DNA of 64,000 nt from Hyphomicrobiaceae bacterium (GCA_900298995.1 OMIC01000039.1:186001-250000), one strand, 5' to 3'. Positions 43,498 through 53,925 are shown, numbered from the stretch's first letter. Notes: generated from the sequence alone by a model not told the origin. Numbers and translations: made by a program.

Positions 43498-45395
43498 ACC
43501 CCGATCCCCTTCGCTGCCAGTGCTGCGCGGATCTCGTCGAGAATTGCCGGATCGTCGATGGTGGCAGGGGTCTTGAATTCCTCGCGGTCTGCGATCTTTC
43601 GCATGGTGGCGCGGAGAATCTTGCCGGATCGCGTCTTGGGCAGACGGGGAACGACCGCTACGGTCTTGAGTGCCGCCACGGCGCCGATCTTCTCACGCAC
43701 GCGCGCGACGCATTCCTTCTCGATCTCCGCCGCCATTCGCGCGACGCCCGCCTTCAGCACCACGAACCCCACCGGCACCTGCCCCTTTAGCTCGTCGGCA
43801 ATCCCTATCACCGCCGTTTCGGCCACATTGGGGTGCCCGGCCAGCACTTCTTCCATGCCGCCTGTCGAGAGCCGGTGGCCGGCAACGTTGATGATGTCGT
43901 CGGTGCGGGCCATGATGTAGAGGTAGCCGTCCTCATCCATGTAGCCCGCATCGGCGGTTTCGTAGTAGCCGGGGAAGTGCGACAGATAGCTTTTCCGGAA
44001 ACGCTCATCGTTGTTCCAGAGTGTCGGCAGGCAGGAAGGCGGAAGCGGCAGTTTCACGCAGATGGAGCCGAGCCTGCCCGGGGGCAGCGGGTGGCCGCCC
44101 TCATCCAGAACCTCGATCGCATAGCCTGGCATTGCCACGGTCGGTGAGCCGTGTTTCACCGGAAGCAGACCCAGTCCAACTGGATTGGCCGCAATCGACC
44201 AGCCGGTTTCCGTCTGCCACCAATGGTCGACCACAGGGACCTTCAGCTTGTCTTCCGCCCATTTGACGGTGTCCGGGTCGGCGCGCTCGCCTGCGAGAAA
44301 CAGAGTGCGCAACGACTTGATATCGTATTTGCCGATGTATGTGCCCTCGGGGTCCTCTTTCTTGATTGCGCGAAAGGCCGTGGGGGCCGTGAACAGCGCC
44401 GTCACGCCATGGTCTGAAACGATACGCCAGAACGTGCCGGGATCCGGCGTTCCGACTGGCTTTCCTTCGAAAACAATCGTGGCTGCGCCCTGCAGCAAGG
44501 GCGCGTAGACGATATAGGAGTGACCCACCACCCAGCCGACGTCGGATGCTGCCCAGAACACCTCGCCGGGCCTGATGTCATAGATGTTTTCCATGGACCA
44601 TTGGAGCGCAACCATGTGCCCGCCATTGTCGCGCACCACGCCCTTGGGCTGGCCAGTGGTCCCCGACGTGTAGAGGATGTAGAGCGGGTCGGTCGCCTTG
44701 ACGGTGACACAGTCGGTTGTTCGCCCCTGACCGCGCGCCACGCCGGTGATGGCCCCCCAGTCATGGTCGCGACCCTCTTTCAACTCCGCAGACACCTGCT
44801 CGCGCTGGAAAATGACACATGCTTCCACTTTGTGGGCTGCGACATCGAGCGCCTGATCAAGCAAGGGCTTGTAAGAGATGACGCGGCCTGGTTCGAGACC
44901 GCAGGACGCCGAAAGGATCATCTTTGGCTTCGCATCATTGATGCGGGTTGCCAGTTCGGGTGGAGCAAAACCGCCGAACACCACGGAATGAATGGCCCCG
45001 AGCCGGGCGCAGGCCAGCATGGCGAAGACCGCCTCCGGGATCATCGGCATGTAGAGGATGACCCGGTCGCCCTTTCGCAAGCCCAGATCCTCAAGCGCTG
45101 CCGCCAGCGTGGCCACCTCATCGAGAAGCTCGCGATAAGTGAAACGTGCCGACTTGCCCGTGATGGCGCTGTCATAGATGACCGCGAGCCGGTCGCCATG
45201 ACCCGCCTTGACGTGCCGGTCCACGGCATTCCAGCAGGTGTTGCATTCGGCGCCGACGAACCAGCGGTCAAGCCCGTCCACCTGCGCCTGGACCTTCTCC
45301 CACGGCTTCACCCAGTCGATGGCGCGGGCTGCACCCGCCCAGAAGCCTTCTGGGTCCTGCTTCCAACTGGTATAGGTCTCATAGTAACGGCTCAT
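43494..45395 (-). CDS. prpE: Propionyl-CoA synthetase
   Basis: A 633-aa acyl-CoA synthetase of the acetyl-CoA-synthetase branch, with YTSGTTGQPKGV (ATP binding), VDHWWQTETGWSI and the catalytic Lys motif KTRSGKILRATMRK near the C-terminus. It starts MSRYYETYTSWKQDPEGFWA, with RAIDWVKPWE as expected for PrpE. It activates propionate (and other short acids) to the CoA ester. No methylcitrate or methylmalonyl-CoA gene is near. It is divergent from the PAP2-like gene across about 180 nt. Confidence 0.9.
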   Translation of the reverse strand: MSRYYETYTSWKQDPEGFWAGAARAIDWVKPWEKVQAQVDGLDRWFVGAECNTCWNAVDRHVKAGHGDRLAVIYDSAITGKSARFTYRELLDEVATLAAALEDLGLRKGDRVILYMPMIPEAVFAMLACARLGAIHSVVFGGFAPPELATRINDAKPKMILSASCGLEPGRVISYKPLLDQALDVAAHKVEACVIFQREQVSAELKEGRDHDWGAITGVARGQGRTTDCVTVKATDPLYILYTSGTTGQPKGVVRDNGGHMVALQWSMENIYDIRPGEVFWAASDVGWVVGHSYIVYAPLLQGAATIVFEGKPVGTPDPGTFWRIVSDHGVTALFTAPTAFRAIKKEDPEGTYIGKYDIKSLRTLFLAGERADPDTVKWAEDKLKVPVVDHWWQTETGWSIAANPVGLGLLPVKHGSPTVAMPGYAIEVLDEGGHPLPPGRLGSICVKLPLPPSCLPTLWNNDERFRKSYLSHFPGYYETADAGYMDEDGYLYIMARTDDIINVAGHRLSTGGMEEVLAGHPNVAETAVIGIADELKGQVPVGFVVLKAGVARMAAEIEKECVARVREKIGAVAALKTVAVVPRLPKTRSGKILRATMRKIADREEFKTPATIDDPAILDEIRAALAAKGIGV

Positions 45396-45578
45396 GGGAC
45401 GGGCCTTTCGCGGCGGGTGACGACGGCTCCGTTATCCTCAGCCCCGCTGCCGTCTGGCAAGGGCCAGGGTCTCGTCTTTTCGTATGGCCTGTCGAGACCA
45501 CATCATGAAATGCTTTGCAGATTTGGGATTCAGCTTCCGGATAACCTTTGGTGGCATTTTGGGTTTATGGGAGATTCT

Positions 45579-46724
45579 ATGACCGATTCGGAAACAGTCC
45601 CGACCAGCGGAGAGGATGCCAGCCACAGACCTCGGCGCATTGCCGGGCTGTTTGCGCTGGGGTTCCGCGCTCAGACCCCTATCCTGGTTCTGGTTCTGGC
45701 TTATCTCGGAATACAACTGCTCCTCGCCGCGCTGTTCCCGCCCTTGACCACCGTCTCCCCCCAGACCGTCTTCCTGGCTGTCATCTCGATGTTTCTGGGT
45801 TTGCTGTTCTTTCTAGTGATCATTCTCTCTGCGTATCTCTTCATTATCATGGCTGTCTACGAACGGCCGAAGCGTCCGACGGTTCATCTCATCCGACGCA
45901 TGGCAGCGGTGATACGCAGTCCACGCAACCTGGCGTCTGGTCTTCCCATTTTTGTCAGCACATTGATCCTCGTCTATGCCTTTTCCCGGATCAAGGGCAG
46001 CATTCCCTTTATTGCTCCGTTCTCCTGGGACACGACCCTGGACCACTTGGATCTGGTGCTGCATTTTGGCCGCCGTCCATGGGAGTGGCTCCATCCCATT
46101 CTTGGCCACTGGCCTGTCACCTTCGTGATAAGCGTCATCTATAATCTCTGGTTCGCAGTGATGTATGGCGTCTGGCTGCACCACGCGTTCATGGAGCGAC
46201 CAGGCATGCAACGCACGCGCTATTTCCTGACATTCATGCTGCTGTGGATGGTGGCGGGAAGCCTGCTGGCACTGTTGCTCTCATCGGCGGGGCCTTGCTT
46301 CTATGGCCAGGGCAGGCTCGGACTTTCGCCCGACCCCTATGCTCCGCTGGTGACCTATCTGCATGCCGTTAACGACATCGTTCCGATCTGGGCGCTGAGC
46401 ATTCAGGACATGTTGTGGAAGTTGCATCTCTCAAACCTCATGGAAAGCAGCATATCGGCCATGCCGAGCCTGCATAATGCAACCTCGCTGTTGTTTGTCC
46501 TGGCCAGCCGAGGCTGGCCGCGCTGGGTACGCACACTGCTTGTCGCGCATTGCGGGGTGGTGTTCATTGGCTCAGTGCATCTCGCCTGGCATTACGCAGT
46601 GGACAGTTATGTGGGCTGGGCGGTGACCATTCTCCTGTGGTGGCTCATGGCTCCAGTGGCGCGCTGGTGCGAGTCACGCCCGGCCGCGCGGCGTTTTCAG
46701 CGCACATATCAGGCGTCGGCATAA
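45579..46724 (+). CDS. PAP2-superfamily (inositol phosphorylceramide synthase-like) membrane enzyme
   Basis: A 381-aa protein with about seven hydrophobic segments. The C-terminal half has the PAP2 catalytic pattern: SAMPSLHNATSLLF and HLAWHYAVDSYVGW, with the His-x3-Asp pair. This two-part arrangement is that of PAP2_3/AUR1-type enzymes, which transfer phosphoinositol or other head groups to lipids or act as phosphatases. The start is placed at the ATG at 45579 (GGGAG 6 nt upstream); an ATG four codons earlier is possible. Followed after 89 nt by an acyl-CoA synthetase, suggesting a lipid role; the exact reaction is unknown. Confidence 0.83.
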   Translation: MTDSETVPTSGEDASHRPRRIAGLFALGFRAQTPILVLVLAYLGIQLLLAALFPPLTTVSPQTVFLAVISMFLGLLFFLVIILSAYLFIIMAVYERPKRPTVHLIRRMAAVIRSPRNLASGLPIFVSTLILVYAFSRIKGSIPFIAPFSWDTTLDHLDLVLHFGRRPWEWLHPILGHWPVTFVISVIYNLWFAVMYGVWLHHAFMERPGMQRTRYFLTFMLLWMVAGSLLALLLSSAGPCFYGQGRLGLSPDPYAPLVTYLHAVNDIVPIWALSIQDMLWKLHLSNLMESSISAMPSLHNATSLLFVLASRGWPRWVRTLLVAHCGVVFIGSVHLAWHYAVDSYVGWAVTILLWWLMAPVARWCESRPAARRFQRTYQASA

Positions 46725-46813
46725 TAGCCCGTTGATCTGCAACAGGCTCTTGCCAGGCTTTGACGGCGCAGGCAGTTGGGCTAGAAGGCCGTTATCAGAT
46801 CAGGATTGGAAGA

Positions 46814-48439
46814 ATGTCCGCCTACGCGACCAGCCTCGAAAAGAATCCAGCCAACTATCAGCCGCTGACGCCGCTGACCTTTCTGGCCCGCTCGGCTGCG
46901 GTCTATCCCGATCAGCTGGCCATCATTCATGGCCGCCAGCGCACCAGCTATCGTCTTTTCTACGCCCGCTGCCGGAAACTTGCCTCGGCGCTGGCGCGGG
47001 CGGGTGTGAAGAAGAGCGAGACGGTCTCGGTTCTGCTCGCCAACACGCCCGCAATGCTCGAGTGCCACTATGGCGTGCCGATGACGGGTGCGGTCCTCAA
47101 CACGCTCAACACCCGGCTTGACGCAGCGACAATCGCCTTTTCGCTCCAGCATGCGGAGACGCGGGTGCTGATCGTGGACCTCGAATTCTCGACTCTCGCG
47201 AGGGAGGCGCTGGCGCTGATGCCTGCGCCACATCCGATCGTGATCGACTACGCCGATCCGGAATTTGCGGTCGAGGGTGAGCGACTCGGCTCCATCGACT
47301 ACGAACAGTTCCTCGGCAGCGGCGAGGACAGTTTCGAGTGGTCGTGGCCTGCGGACGAGTGGGAAGCGATCTCCCTCAACTACACCTCAGGCACCACCGG
47401 CAACCCCAAGGGTGTCGTGTACCATCATCGTGGAGCCTATCTGCTGGCTCAGGGCAACGTACTCACCGCCTCGATGCCCAAGCATCCGGTCTATCTCTGG
47501 ACGCTGCCCATGTTTCACTGCAATGGCTGGTGCTTTCCATGGTCGCTCTCGGTTGTTGGCGGCACGCATGTGACGCTGCGCTGGGTGCGCTCGAAGGCAA
47601 TCTGGGAAGCTCTCGCCGAGCACAAGGTCACCCATCTCTGCGGTGCGCCCATCGTCATGTCGACAATCCTCAATGCCCCGGCAGAGGAAAAGCGCCTGCT
47701 GACGCAGAAGGTCGAATTCTTCACGGCCGCGGCACCGCCACCTGAGGCCGTACTCGCTGCGATGGCCGAGGCCGGATTCAATGTCACCCATCTTTACGGT
47801 CTTACCGAGACCTATGGACCCGCGGTCGTCAATGACTGGAAGGCGCATTGGGACGAACTCGAGGGACCGGCGCGCGCGGCGCGCAAGGCGCGGCAGGGCG
47901 TACGCTATCATGCGCTCGAAGACCTGACGGTCATGGATCCAGAGACCATGCAGCCTGTCCCCGCTGATGGCGAGACGATGGGCGAGGTGATGTTCCGTGG
48001 CAACATTGTCATGAAGGGCTATCTCAAGAATCCGAAGGCGTCAGCCGAAGCCTTTCGGGGCGGCTGGTTCCATTCCGGTGACCTCGGCGTCCTGCATCCC
48101 GACGGCTACATCCAGCTGAAAGACCGCTCGAAGGACATCATCATCTCGGGTGGCGAGAACATATCCTCGATCGAGGTCGAGGATGTGCTCTACAAGCATC
48201 CGGCCATCCAGGCTGCGGCGGTTGTTGCGAAGCCTGATGAGAAATGGGGCGAGACGCCCTGCGCCTTTGTCGAGTTGAAACCTGGCAGGCAGGCCACGCC
48301 GGATGACATCATCGAATGGTGCCGCAAGGGCCTGGCGCGCTACAAGGTGCCGCGCCATGTGGTGTTCGCCGAACTGCCGAAGACCTCAACGGGCAAGATC
48401 CAGAAGTTCAAGCTGCGTGAGATGGCGAAATCCGTCTGA
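46814..48439 (+). CDS. Acyl-CoA synthetase (AMP-dependent ligase, medium/long chain-like)
   Basis: A 541-aa ANL-family enzyme: LNYTSGTTGNPKGVVYHHRG (ATP-binding P-loop), YGLTETYGPA, GWFHSGDLG and the closing KTSTGKIQKFKLRE with the acylation Lys. The block YLWTLPMFHCNGWCFPW is typical of the group often annotated acyl-CoA synthetase or 3-methylmercaptopropionyl-CoA ligase. Its acid substrate is not clear. The ATG at 46814 (MSAYATSLEKN) follows GGAAGA. It converges on the Sel1-repeat gene 7 nt away. Confidence 0.9.
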   Translation: MSAYATSLEKNPANYQPLTPLTFLARSAAVYPDQLAIIHGRQRTSYRLFYARCRKLASALARAGVKKSETVSVLLANTPAMLECHYGVPMTGAVLNTLNTRLDAATIAFSLQHAETRVLIVDLEFSTLAREALALMPAPHPIVIDYADPEFAVEGERLGSIDYEQFLGSGEDSFEWSWPADEWEAISLNYTSGTTGNPKGVVYHHRGAYLLAQGNVLTASMPKHPVYLWTLPMFHCNGWCFPWSLSVVGGTHVTLRWVRSKAIWEALAEHKVTHLCGAPIVMSTILNAPAEEKRLLTQKVEFFTAAAPPPEAVLAAMAEAGFNVTHLYGLTETYGPAVVNDWKAHWDELEGPARAARKARQGVRYHALEDLTVMDPETMQPVPADGETMGEVMFRGNIVMKGYLKNPKASAEAFRGGWFHSGDLGVLHPDGYIQLKDRSKDIIISGGENISSIEVEDVLYKHPAIQAAAVVAKPDEKWGETPCAFVELKPGRQATPDDIIEWCRKGLARYKVPRHVVFAELPKTSTGKIQKFKLREMAKSV

Positions 48440-48446
48440 CGACCGG

Positions 48447-49163
48447 CTATGGCGTTGCCACCGGCTTGAAGGCGTCGGCCCGGCGCTGGGCTTCTGCCTT
48501 CTGGTCCGCTGTCAGGCTGGCGAGCATGGTGTCCAGTTCCGGATCACTCCGGCCGCCACGCGTGGCGAGGATGTTCCAGCTCATTGCCTCGACGGGATCG
48601 ACGGTGACACCCTTTCCAAAGGCGTAGATGCGGGCCACACGGTTCTGCGCGATCACATTGCCCCGCCTTGCGGCAAGCAGCAGCCATTGCGCGCCGATCT
48701 TCTCGTCCTGCTTGACGCCCTCGCCACGGAAGACGAGGACGCCATAATCGAGCATGGCGTCCGAATTGCCTTTTTCTGCTGCCTGGCCGATCAGCGCTGC
48801 GGCTTTCACCACATCCTTGCCGACGCCGCGTCCCTCGAGATAGAGAACGCCGAGCTCATGCTCGGCGCCTGCATGGCCCTGGGCGGACGCTTTTGCGAGC
48901 CAGTCCGCGGCCGCGACGAAATTCGGCGGGTTGTCAAAGGCGCCAAGCGAGAGAAGCCCCATGCTGAACTGCGCTTCGGCAAGCCCTGAGTCGGCGGCCT
49001 GCCGCAGCAGTGACTCGCCCTTGGCATAGTCATAGCGGCCGCTCGCCTTGTCGAGATAGATGCGCGCTTCCTTCAACTGCGTGTCAGCCTCCGTCTGGCC
49101 GGCAGCGGATATGGACGTGGCGGCGATGAGCAGAGCAAGGGCGGTGGCAGCGAGCTTCATCAT
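48447..49163 (-). CDS. Secreted Sel1-like repeat protein
   Basis: A 238-aa protein with a signal peptide (KLAATALALLIAATSISAAGQ) and Sel1/TPR-like repeats: AQFSMGLLSLGAF, AEHELGVLYLEGRGV, AMLDYGVLVFRGEGV and AQNRVARIYAFGKGV, spaced about 35-37 residues. Sel1 proteins are periplasmic adaptor scaffolds. Start codon choice is between ATGs at 49161-49163 and 49158-49160; the ThiE-like gene stop TGA (49160-49162) lies within this ATGATGA. It ends the leftward tkt-pgk-fba-thiE transcript, a place conserved in Hyphomicrobiales. Confidence 0.87.
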   Translation of the reverse strand: MMKLAATALALLIAATSISAAGQTEADTQLKEARIYLDKASGRYDYAKGESLLRQAADSGLAEAQFSMGLLSLGAFDNPPNFVAAADWLAKASAQGHAGAEHELGVLYLEGRGVGKDVVKAAALIGQAAEKGNSDAMLDYGVLVFRGEGVKQDEKIGAQWLLLAARRGNVIAQNRVARIYAFGKGVTVDPVEAMSWNILATRGGRSDPELDTMLASLTADQKAEAQRRADAFKPVATP

Positions 49164-49732
49164 GATCCGAGGCGTTGCGACAGCGCCGCCACCATGCGGC
49201 GCGCGTCCTCCGCGCTCTGCCACATTGCGTCCGGCGGCCGGATGAAATCGGGCCTCTGCGGCAGCAATGTGTCAAGTTCGTCAGGTCCCGCGGGGGTGAA
49301 GGCGACACAGGGAACCTCTGTCAGCGCCTGCCACCACGCGACGATGGGTTCGCCGCCCAGAGCGGGACCGGTCTGGTCGAACGCGATATAATCGGCGCCT
49401 GCTTCTGCGGCCTCCATGGCGAGATGACGCGAGCTTCCTGCGAATACGCCCAGAATGCGCTCCTTGCCGAGCGCCTGGCGCGCAGCGGCCAGATCCTCGG
49501 ACCCGGCGTCAAGCTGAATGCCATCGGCACCGCAGCGCGCCGCATCGCGGGGCTCGCCCGCGACGATCACCGCGACGCCAAGCTGCTGGGCGGCAGGTGT
49601 GATCTCGCCGGCAACGGCGACGGGCACGAGCAGACTCGCGACATCGCCTGCGCCGCATGCGGCCTTCAGGCAGTCGAGAAGGCGGGCCGCGGGCACATCC
49701 GCGGGAGCCGCGAGAAAAAGCCGGGGCGTCAG
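49160..49732 (-). CDS. Thiamine-phosphate-synthase-like (TMP-TENI) protein, probable CTG start
   Basis: A 190-aa TIM-barrel protein of the ThiE/TenI family. The usual phosphate- and diphosphate-binding blocks are altered: DGIQLDAG stands where DGVHLG is expected, and GADYIAFDQTGP replaces the usual GADYVAFGP…P, so ThiE catalysis is doubtful. No ATG/GTG/TTG lies at the conserved start; CTG at 49730-49732 overlaps the fba stop (CTGA), with GGAG 8 nt upstream, and gives a full-length N-terminus ([10 protein letters not shown]). A GTG at 49697-49699 would drop 11 residues. It is cotranscribed with fba and overlaps the Sel1 gene. Confidence 0.8.
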   Translation of the reverse strand: MTPRLFLAAPADVPAARLLDCLKAACGAGDVASLLVPVAVAGEITPAAQQLGVAVIVAGEPRDAARCGADGIQLDAGSEDLAAARQALGKERILGVFAGSSRHLAMEAAEAGADYIAFDQTGPALGGEPIVAWWQALTEVPCVAFTPAGPDELDTLLPQRPDFIRPPDAMWQSAEDARRMVAALSQRLGS

Positions 49733-50751
49733 GCCGCCGTCTCCATGTCCTGGCTCCAGCGGCCGGTCGCCGCCAGCCCGTTCATGCGGGCGCGGTGGGC
49801 AAAGGCGCGCTGACCCGCAGTGACATTTTCCGGCTTGCCGCCCCAGGCCTTGATCGCATCTGCCTGCAGGGCGCGGCCATAGGAGAAGGTCAGCTTCCAG
49901 GGCAGGGAGCCGGCAGCGTTCATCAGGTGGAGATGCGCGGTAGCGTCCTGGCTCGACTGGCCGCCCGACAGGAAGGCGATCCCGGGCACGGCGGCAGGCA
50001 CGCAGCGCTTCAGCACGGCAAGCGTCTTCTCGGCCACTTCGGCGCGGCTCGCCTGGCGCGGGCACTTCTTGCCGGAGATCACCATGTTGGGCTTGAGCAC
50101 GATGCCTTCCAGTGCCACCCGTGCGTGATAGAGCTGCTGGAACGTCTCCTTCAGGGCCCATTCCGTGGCCTCGGCACAGCGGTCGATGTCATGGGCCCCG
50201 TCCATCAGCACCTCGGGCTCGACGATCGGGACGATGCCGCCAGCCTGGCAGATGGCTGCATAGCGGGCCAGAGCCTGGGCATTGGCGTTGATGGCGTTGT
50301 AGCTCGGGATCTGGTCATTGACATCGATCACCGCCCGCCACTTCGCGAATTCGGCGCCAAGCTTGGCATATTCGGCAACCCGCTCGGCCAGCCCGTCGAG
50401 TCCTTCGGTCACTGTCTCGCCGGGCGAGAAGGGCAGCGGCTTCGGGCCCTTGTCCACCTTGATGCCCGGCACCGCGCCCGCGTCCTTGATGAGCTTGACG
50501 AGCGGCGTGCCGTCCGCGGCCTTCTGGCGCAGCGTTTCATCGAACAGGATCACGCCTGACACGCAGGACTTCATGGCCTCTGTGGACCGGAACAGCATCT
50601 CGCGGTAGTCGCGGCGATTGTTCTCGGTCGACTCGAGGTTGATGGACTCGAAACGCTTGGTGATCGAGGCCGTCGATTCATCGGCGGCAAGAATGCCCTT
50701 GCCGGGGGCCACCATGCGGTTGGCGATCTCGTTGAGCTTGTCGATGGTCAT
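49729..50751 (-). CDS. fbaB: Fructose-bisphosphate aldolase class I
   Basis: A 340-aa eukaryote-like class I aldolase: [18 protein letters not shown] near the start, the Schiff-base Lys region [10 protein letters not shown], and the segment [18 protein letters not shown]. It cleaves or forms fructose 1,6-bisphosphate without a metal ion. The start is the ATG at 50749-50751, overlapping the pgk TGA as ATGA, so translation is coupled. Downstream it overlaps the ThiE-like gene. Part of the leftward tkt-pgk-fba set, serving lower glycolysis, gluconeogenesis and pentose interconversion. Confidence 0.95.
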   Translation of the reverse strand: MTIDKLNEIANRMVAPGKGILAADESTASITKRFESINLESTENNRRDYREMLFRSTEAMKSCVSGVILFDETLRQKAADGTPLVKLIKDAGAVPGIKVDKGPKPLPFSPGETVTEGLDGLAERVAEYAKLGAEFAKWRAVIDVNDQIPSYNAINANAQALARYAAICQAGGIVPIVEPEVLMDGAHDIDRCAEATEWALKETFQQLYHARVALEGIVLKPNMVISGKKCPRQASRAEVAEKTLAVLKRCVPAAVPGIAFLSGGQSSQDATAHLHLMNAAGSLPWKLTFSYGRALQADAIKAWGGKPENVTAGQRAFAHRARMNGLAATGRWSQDMETAA

Positions 50752-51938
50752 GCTTGTGCCTCCAGAGCCTTGACGCCAGGCAGGGTCTTGCCTTCCAGCC
50801 ATTCGAGAAAGGCGCCGCCCGCAGTTGAAACATAAGTGAAGTCACCGGCTGAACCGGCATGGTTGAGGGCTGCGACGGTATCGCCGCCGCCGGCCACGGA
50901 TACCAGCTTGCCCGCCCGCGTGCGTGCCGCTGCATGGCGGGCGGCGGCAACTGTTGCCGCATCGAAGGGAGCGATCTCGAAGGCGCCGAGCGGTCCGTTC
51001 CAGACCAGCGTGTGGGCGTCGTCAATCGCCGAGCGGATGCGGTCGAGGGACAGCGGACCCACGTCGAGCACCATGCCATCGGCCGGAATGGCGTCGACAC
51101 CATAATCATGGGACTCCGCACCCGCCTTGAACTCCTTCGCCACAATGCCATCGAGGGGCAGGATGATGGCGCATCCGGCGTGTTCGGCCTGCTGAAGGAT
51201 CTTCTGCGCAGTATCGGTCATCTCGCGTTCAGCAAGCGATTTTCCGATGCCACGCCCCTGGGCCAGAAGAAAGGTGTTGGCCATCGCGCCGCCGATCACA
51301 AGTGCGTCGACCTTGGTGACGAGATTGCCGAGAAGCTCGAGCTTGGTGGAAACCTTGGCGCCGCCTACAATGGCAATGACCGGGCGCCGGGGCTTTTCCA
51401 GCGCCACATGCAATGCCTTCAGTTCGGCCTCCATCGTACGCCCGGCGTAGGCGGGAAGCAGATGCGCAACGCCCTCCGTCGAGCTGTGGGCACGATGGGC
51501 GGCAGAGAAAGCGTCGTTCACATAGATCTCGCCAAGGCTGGCGAGGAGTCGCGAGAAGGCCTCGTCGTTCTTTTCCTCGCCGGGGTGGTAGCGAGTGTTC
51601 TCCATCAGCACGCATTCGCCGGGCTTCACATCGACCTTCGGCGCCTGCTGCCAATCCGTGAAAATGAAGCGTACCGGCCGGCCAAGATGGCTCTCCAGTG
51701 CCGTCGCCACCGGCTTCAGCGACATTTCCGGCACAACCTTGCCCTTGGGACGGTCGAAATGCGCAAGCACGATCAGCGCGCCGCCCTTGTTCATGATCTC
51801 GCGCAAGGTGGGGACGATGCGCTCGATGCGGGTAGCGTCGGTGACCACGCCATTGCTCACCGGCACATTGAGATCCACCCGGCACAGCACGCGTTTGCCG
51901 GAAAGAGACGCGTCATCAAGCGTGCGGAACCCGGTCAT
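50748..51938 (-). CDS. pgk: Phosphoglycerate kinase
   Basis: A 396-aa enzyme that interconverts 1,3-bisphosphoglycerate/ADP and 3-phosphoglycerate/[15 protein letters not shown] near the N-terminus, the nucleotide-binding [17 protein letters not shown] and the hinge [15 protein letters not shown] are present. The ATG at 51936-51938 follows GGGAG and lies only 13 nt after the tkt stop. In many relatives gap sits between tkt and pgk; here it does not. Its 3' end overlaps the aldolase start by 4 nt. Confidence 0.97.
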   Translation of the reverse strand: MTGFRTLDDASLSGKRVLCRVDLNVPVSNGVVTDATRIERIVPTLREIMNKGGALIVLAHFDRPKGKVVPEMSLKPVATALESHLGRPVRFIFTDWQQAPKVDVKPGECVLMENTRYHPGEEKNDEAFSRLLASLGEIYVNDAFSAAHRAHSSTEGVAHLLPAYAGRTMEAELKALHVALEKPRRPVIAIVGGAKVSTKLELLGNLVTKVDALVIGGAMANTFLLAQGRGIGKSLAEREMTDTAQKILQQAEHAGCAIILPLDGIVAKEFKAGAESHDYGVDAIPADGMVLDVGPLSLDRIRSAIDDAHTLVWNGPLGAFEIAPFDAATVAAARHAAARTRAGKLVSVAGGGDTVAALNHAGSAGDFTYVSTAGGAFLEWLEGKTLPGVKALEAQA

Positions 51939-51951
51939 GCTCTCTGCTCCC

Positions 51952-53925
51952 TCAGCCTGCCGCCTTGACTGCGGCTTCTGCCGTGATGCCAAAATGCTTG
52001 TAGAGAAGCTCGGCGGGACCCGATGCCCCGAAGCCGGTCATGCCGATGAAGTGCCCGTCCGTGCCGATGAAACGGTCCCAGCTCTGGCGCACGCCCGCCT
52101 CGATGGCGATACGGGTTTTCTCATTGCCGAGCAGCTTTGCCTGATAGGCCGCGCTCTGGCCGGCGAAACGCTCCATGCTGGGAACCGAGACAACGCGCGC
52201 AGGCTTGCCCGCCGCGTCGAGGCTCGCCTTGGCGGCCATCGCGATTTCGACCTCTGAGCCGGAGGCGAAGATCACGACTTGCGACTTGCCCTGGGCGGGC
52301 GCCACCTCATAGGCGCCAAGCGCGCAGAGATTCTCGGCGGAATGGGTCGTGCGCGCGGGCTTCAGCTTCTGGCGGGTCAGGGCCAGAACCGAGGGCCGGA
52401 TTGCATCCTTCAGCGCCAGTTCCCAGCACTCGGCGGTCTCGATCGCATCGCATGGCCGGTAGACGGCGAGATTGGGGATCACCCGCAACGCTGCGAGGTG
52501 CTCGACGGGCTGGTGGGTGGGGCCGTCTTCGCCGAGCCCGATTGAATCGTGGGTCATCACATAGATCACGCGCAGTCCCATCAGTGCGGACAGGCGGATC
52601 GACGGGCGACAGTAATCGGTGAACACGAGGAATGTGCCGCCATAGGGAATGACGCCGCCATGCAGCGCCATGCCGTTCATCGCCGCGGCCATGCCATGCT
52701 CGCGAATGCCATAATAGACGTAGCGGCCGCCGTAATCGGCGGCAGTGAGTGGCGTCTGCTCCTTCGACTTGGTGTTGTTCGAACCGGTGAGGTCGGCAGA
52801 GCCGCCCACCGTGTCGGGCAGTGCAGCATTGATGACGTCGAGCGCATTCTGTGACGCGTTGCGGGTGGCAAGGGCGGGCGGGTTCTTGGCCAGTTCCTGC
52901 TTGTAGGCCGTCATGGCGGCGTCAAGGGCGGCGGGCAGCTTGCCGGAAATCCGGCGCTCGAACTCCGCCTTGTGCGGCGAGGCGGCAAGGCGTGCAGACC
53001 AGGTGCTTCGAGCCTCGGCGCCGCGCGAACCGGCCTTGCGCCACGCGTCCATCAGATCGTTGGGGATCACAAAGGGCTCATGGGTCCAGCCCAGCGCCTT
53101 GCGGGCGCCCGCGATCTCGTCCGGGCCCAGCGGCGAGCCGTGGCTGCCGGCCGTTCCCGCCTTGGTGGGGGCTCCAAAGCCGATCACCGTCTTGCAGGCA
53201 ATGAGGACGGGACGGTCCGCGGACTGCGCGGCCGAGAGGGCCGCGGCGATTTCACCCGGATTGTGCCCGTCGCAGGCGGACACTGCCCATCCGCTGGCTG
53301 CAAAGCGTGCGAGTTGATTGGTGGAATCGGTCATCGACACCTTGCCGTCGATGGAGATGCCGTTGTCATCCCAGAGCACGATGAGATTGCGGAGCTTGAG
53401 ATGGCCCGCGAGGCTGATCGCCTCCTGGCTGATGCCCTCCATGAGGCAGCCGTCACCGGCCAGCACATAGGTCTTGTGGTTCACGAGCCCGTCGCCGAAG
53501 GCCGCATTGAGGTGGCGCTCGGCGATTGCGAAGCCCACGGCATTGGCAATGCCCTGGCCCAGCGGGCCGGTGGTGGTTTCGATGCCGGGAGCATGGCCAT
53601 ATTCCGGGTGACCCGCCGTCTTCGCGCCGAGTTGCCGAAAGTTCCTGAGGTCATCCAGCGACATGCCCTTGTACCCCAGCAGATGCAGCAGGGCATAGAT
53701 GAGCATGGAGCCATGCCCGGCCGAGAGGATGAAGCGGTCGCGATCGGGCCAGCTCGGGTCGGCCGCGTCGAACTTCAGGAACTGGGTGAACAGCACGGTG
53801 GCCACATCGGCCGCGCCCATGGGCAGGCCTGGATGGCCGGAATTGGCCTTCTGGACGGCGTCCATGCTCAGGGCGCGGATGGCATTGGCCATGTGGCGGG
53901 TCTGCTCGGGGGAATAGGCGGTCAT
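51952..53925 (-). CDS. tkt: Transketolase
   Basis: A 657-aa thiamine-diphosphate enzyme of the pentose phosphate pathway. [17 protein letters not shown] opens the catalytic part, [13 protein letters not shown] is the TPP-binding motif, and the pyrimidine-domain block [13 protein letters not shown] is intact. It moves two-carbon units between sugar phosphates. The start is the ATG at 53923-53925 (MTAYSPEQT), with AAGGAT upstream; the longer frame is non-coding-like. First gene of the leftward sugar-phosphate operon, divergent from the DUF4164-zapA operon across 182 nt. Confidence 0.96.
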   Translation of the reverse strand: MTAYSPEQTRHMANAIRALSMDAVQKANSGHPGLPMGAADVATVLFTQFLKFDAADPSWPDRDRFILSAGHGSMLIYALLHLLGYKGMSLDDLRNFRQLGAKTAGHPEYGHAPGIETTTGPLGQGIANAVGFAIAERHLNAAFGDGLVNHKTYVLAGDGCLMEGISQEAISLAGHLKLRNLIVLWDDNGISIDGKVSMTDSTNQLARFAASGWAVSACDGHNPGEIAAALSAAQSADRPVLIACKTVIGFGAPTKAGTAGSHGSPLGPDEIAGARKALGWTHEPFVIPNDLMDAWRKAGSRGAEARSTWSARLAASPHKAEFERRISGKLPAALDAAMTAYKQELAKNPPALATRNASQNALDVINAALPDTVGGSADLTGSNNTKSKEQTPLTAADYGGRYVYYGIREHGMAAAMNGMALHGGVIPYGGTFLVFTDYCRPSIRLSALMGLRVIYVMTHDSIGLGEDGPTHQPVEHLAALRVIPNLAVYRPCDAIETAECWELALKDAIRPSVLALTRQKLKPARTTHSAENLCALGAYEVAPAQGKSQVVIFASGSEVEIAMAAKASLDAAGKPARVVSVPSMERFAGQSAAYQAKLLGNEKTRIAIEAGVRQSWDRFIGTDGHFIGMTGFGASGPAELLYKHFGITAEAAVKAAG

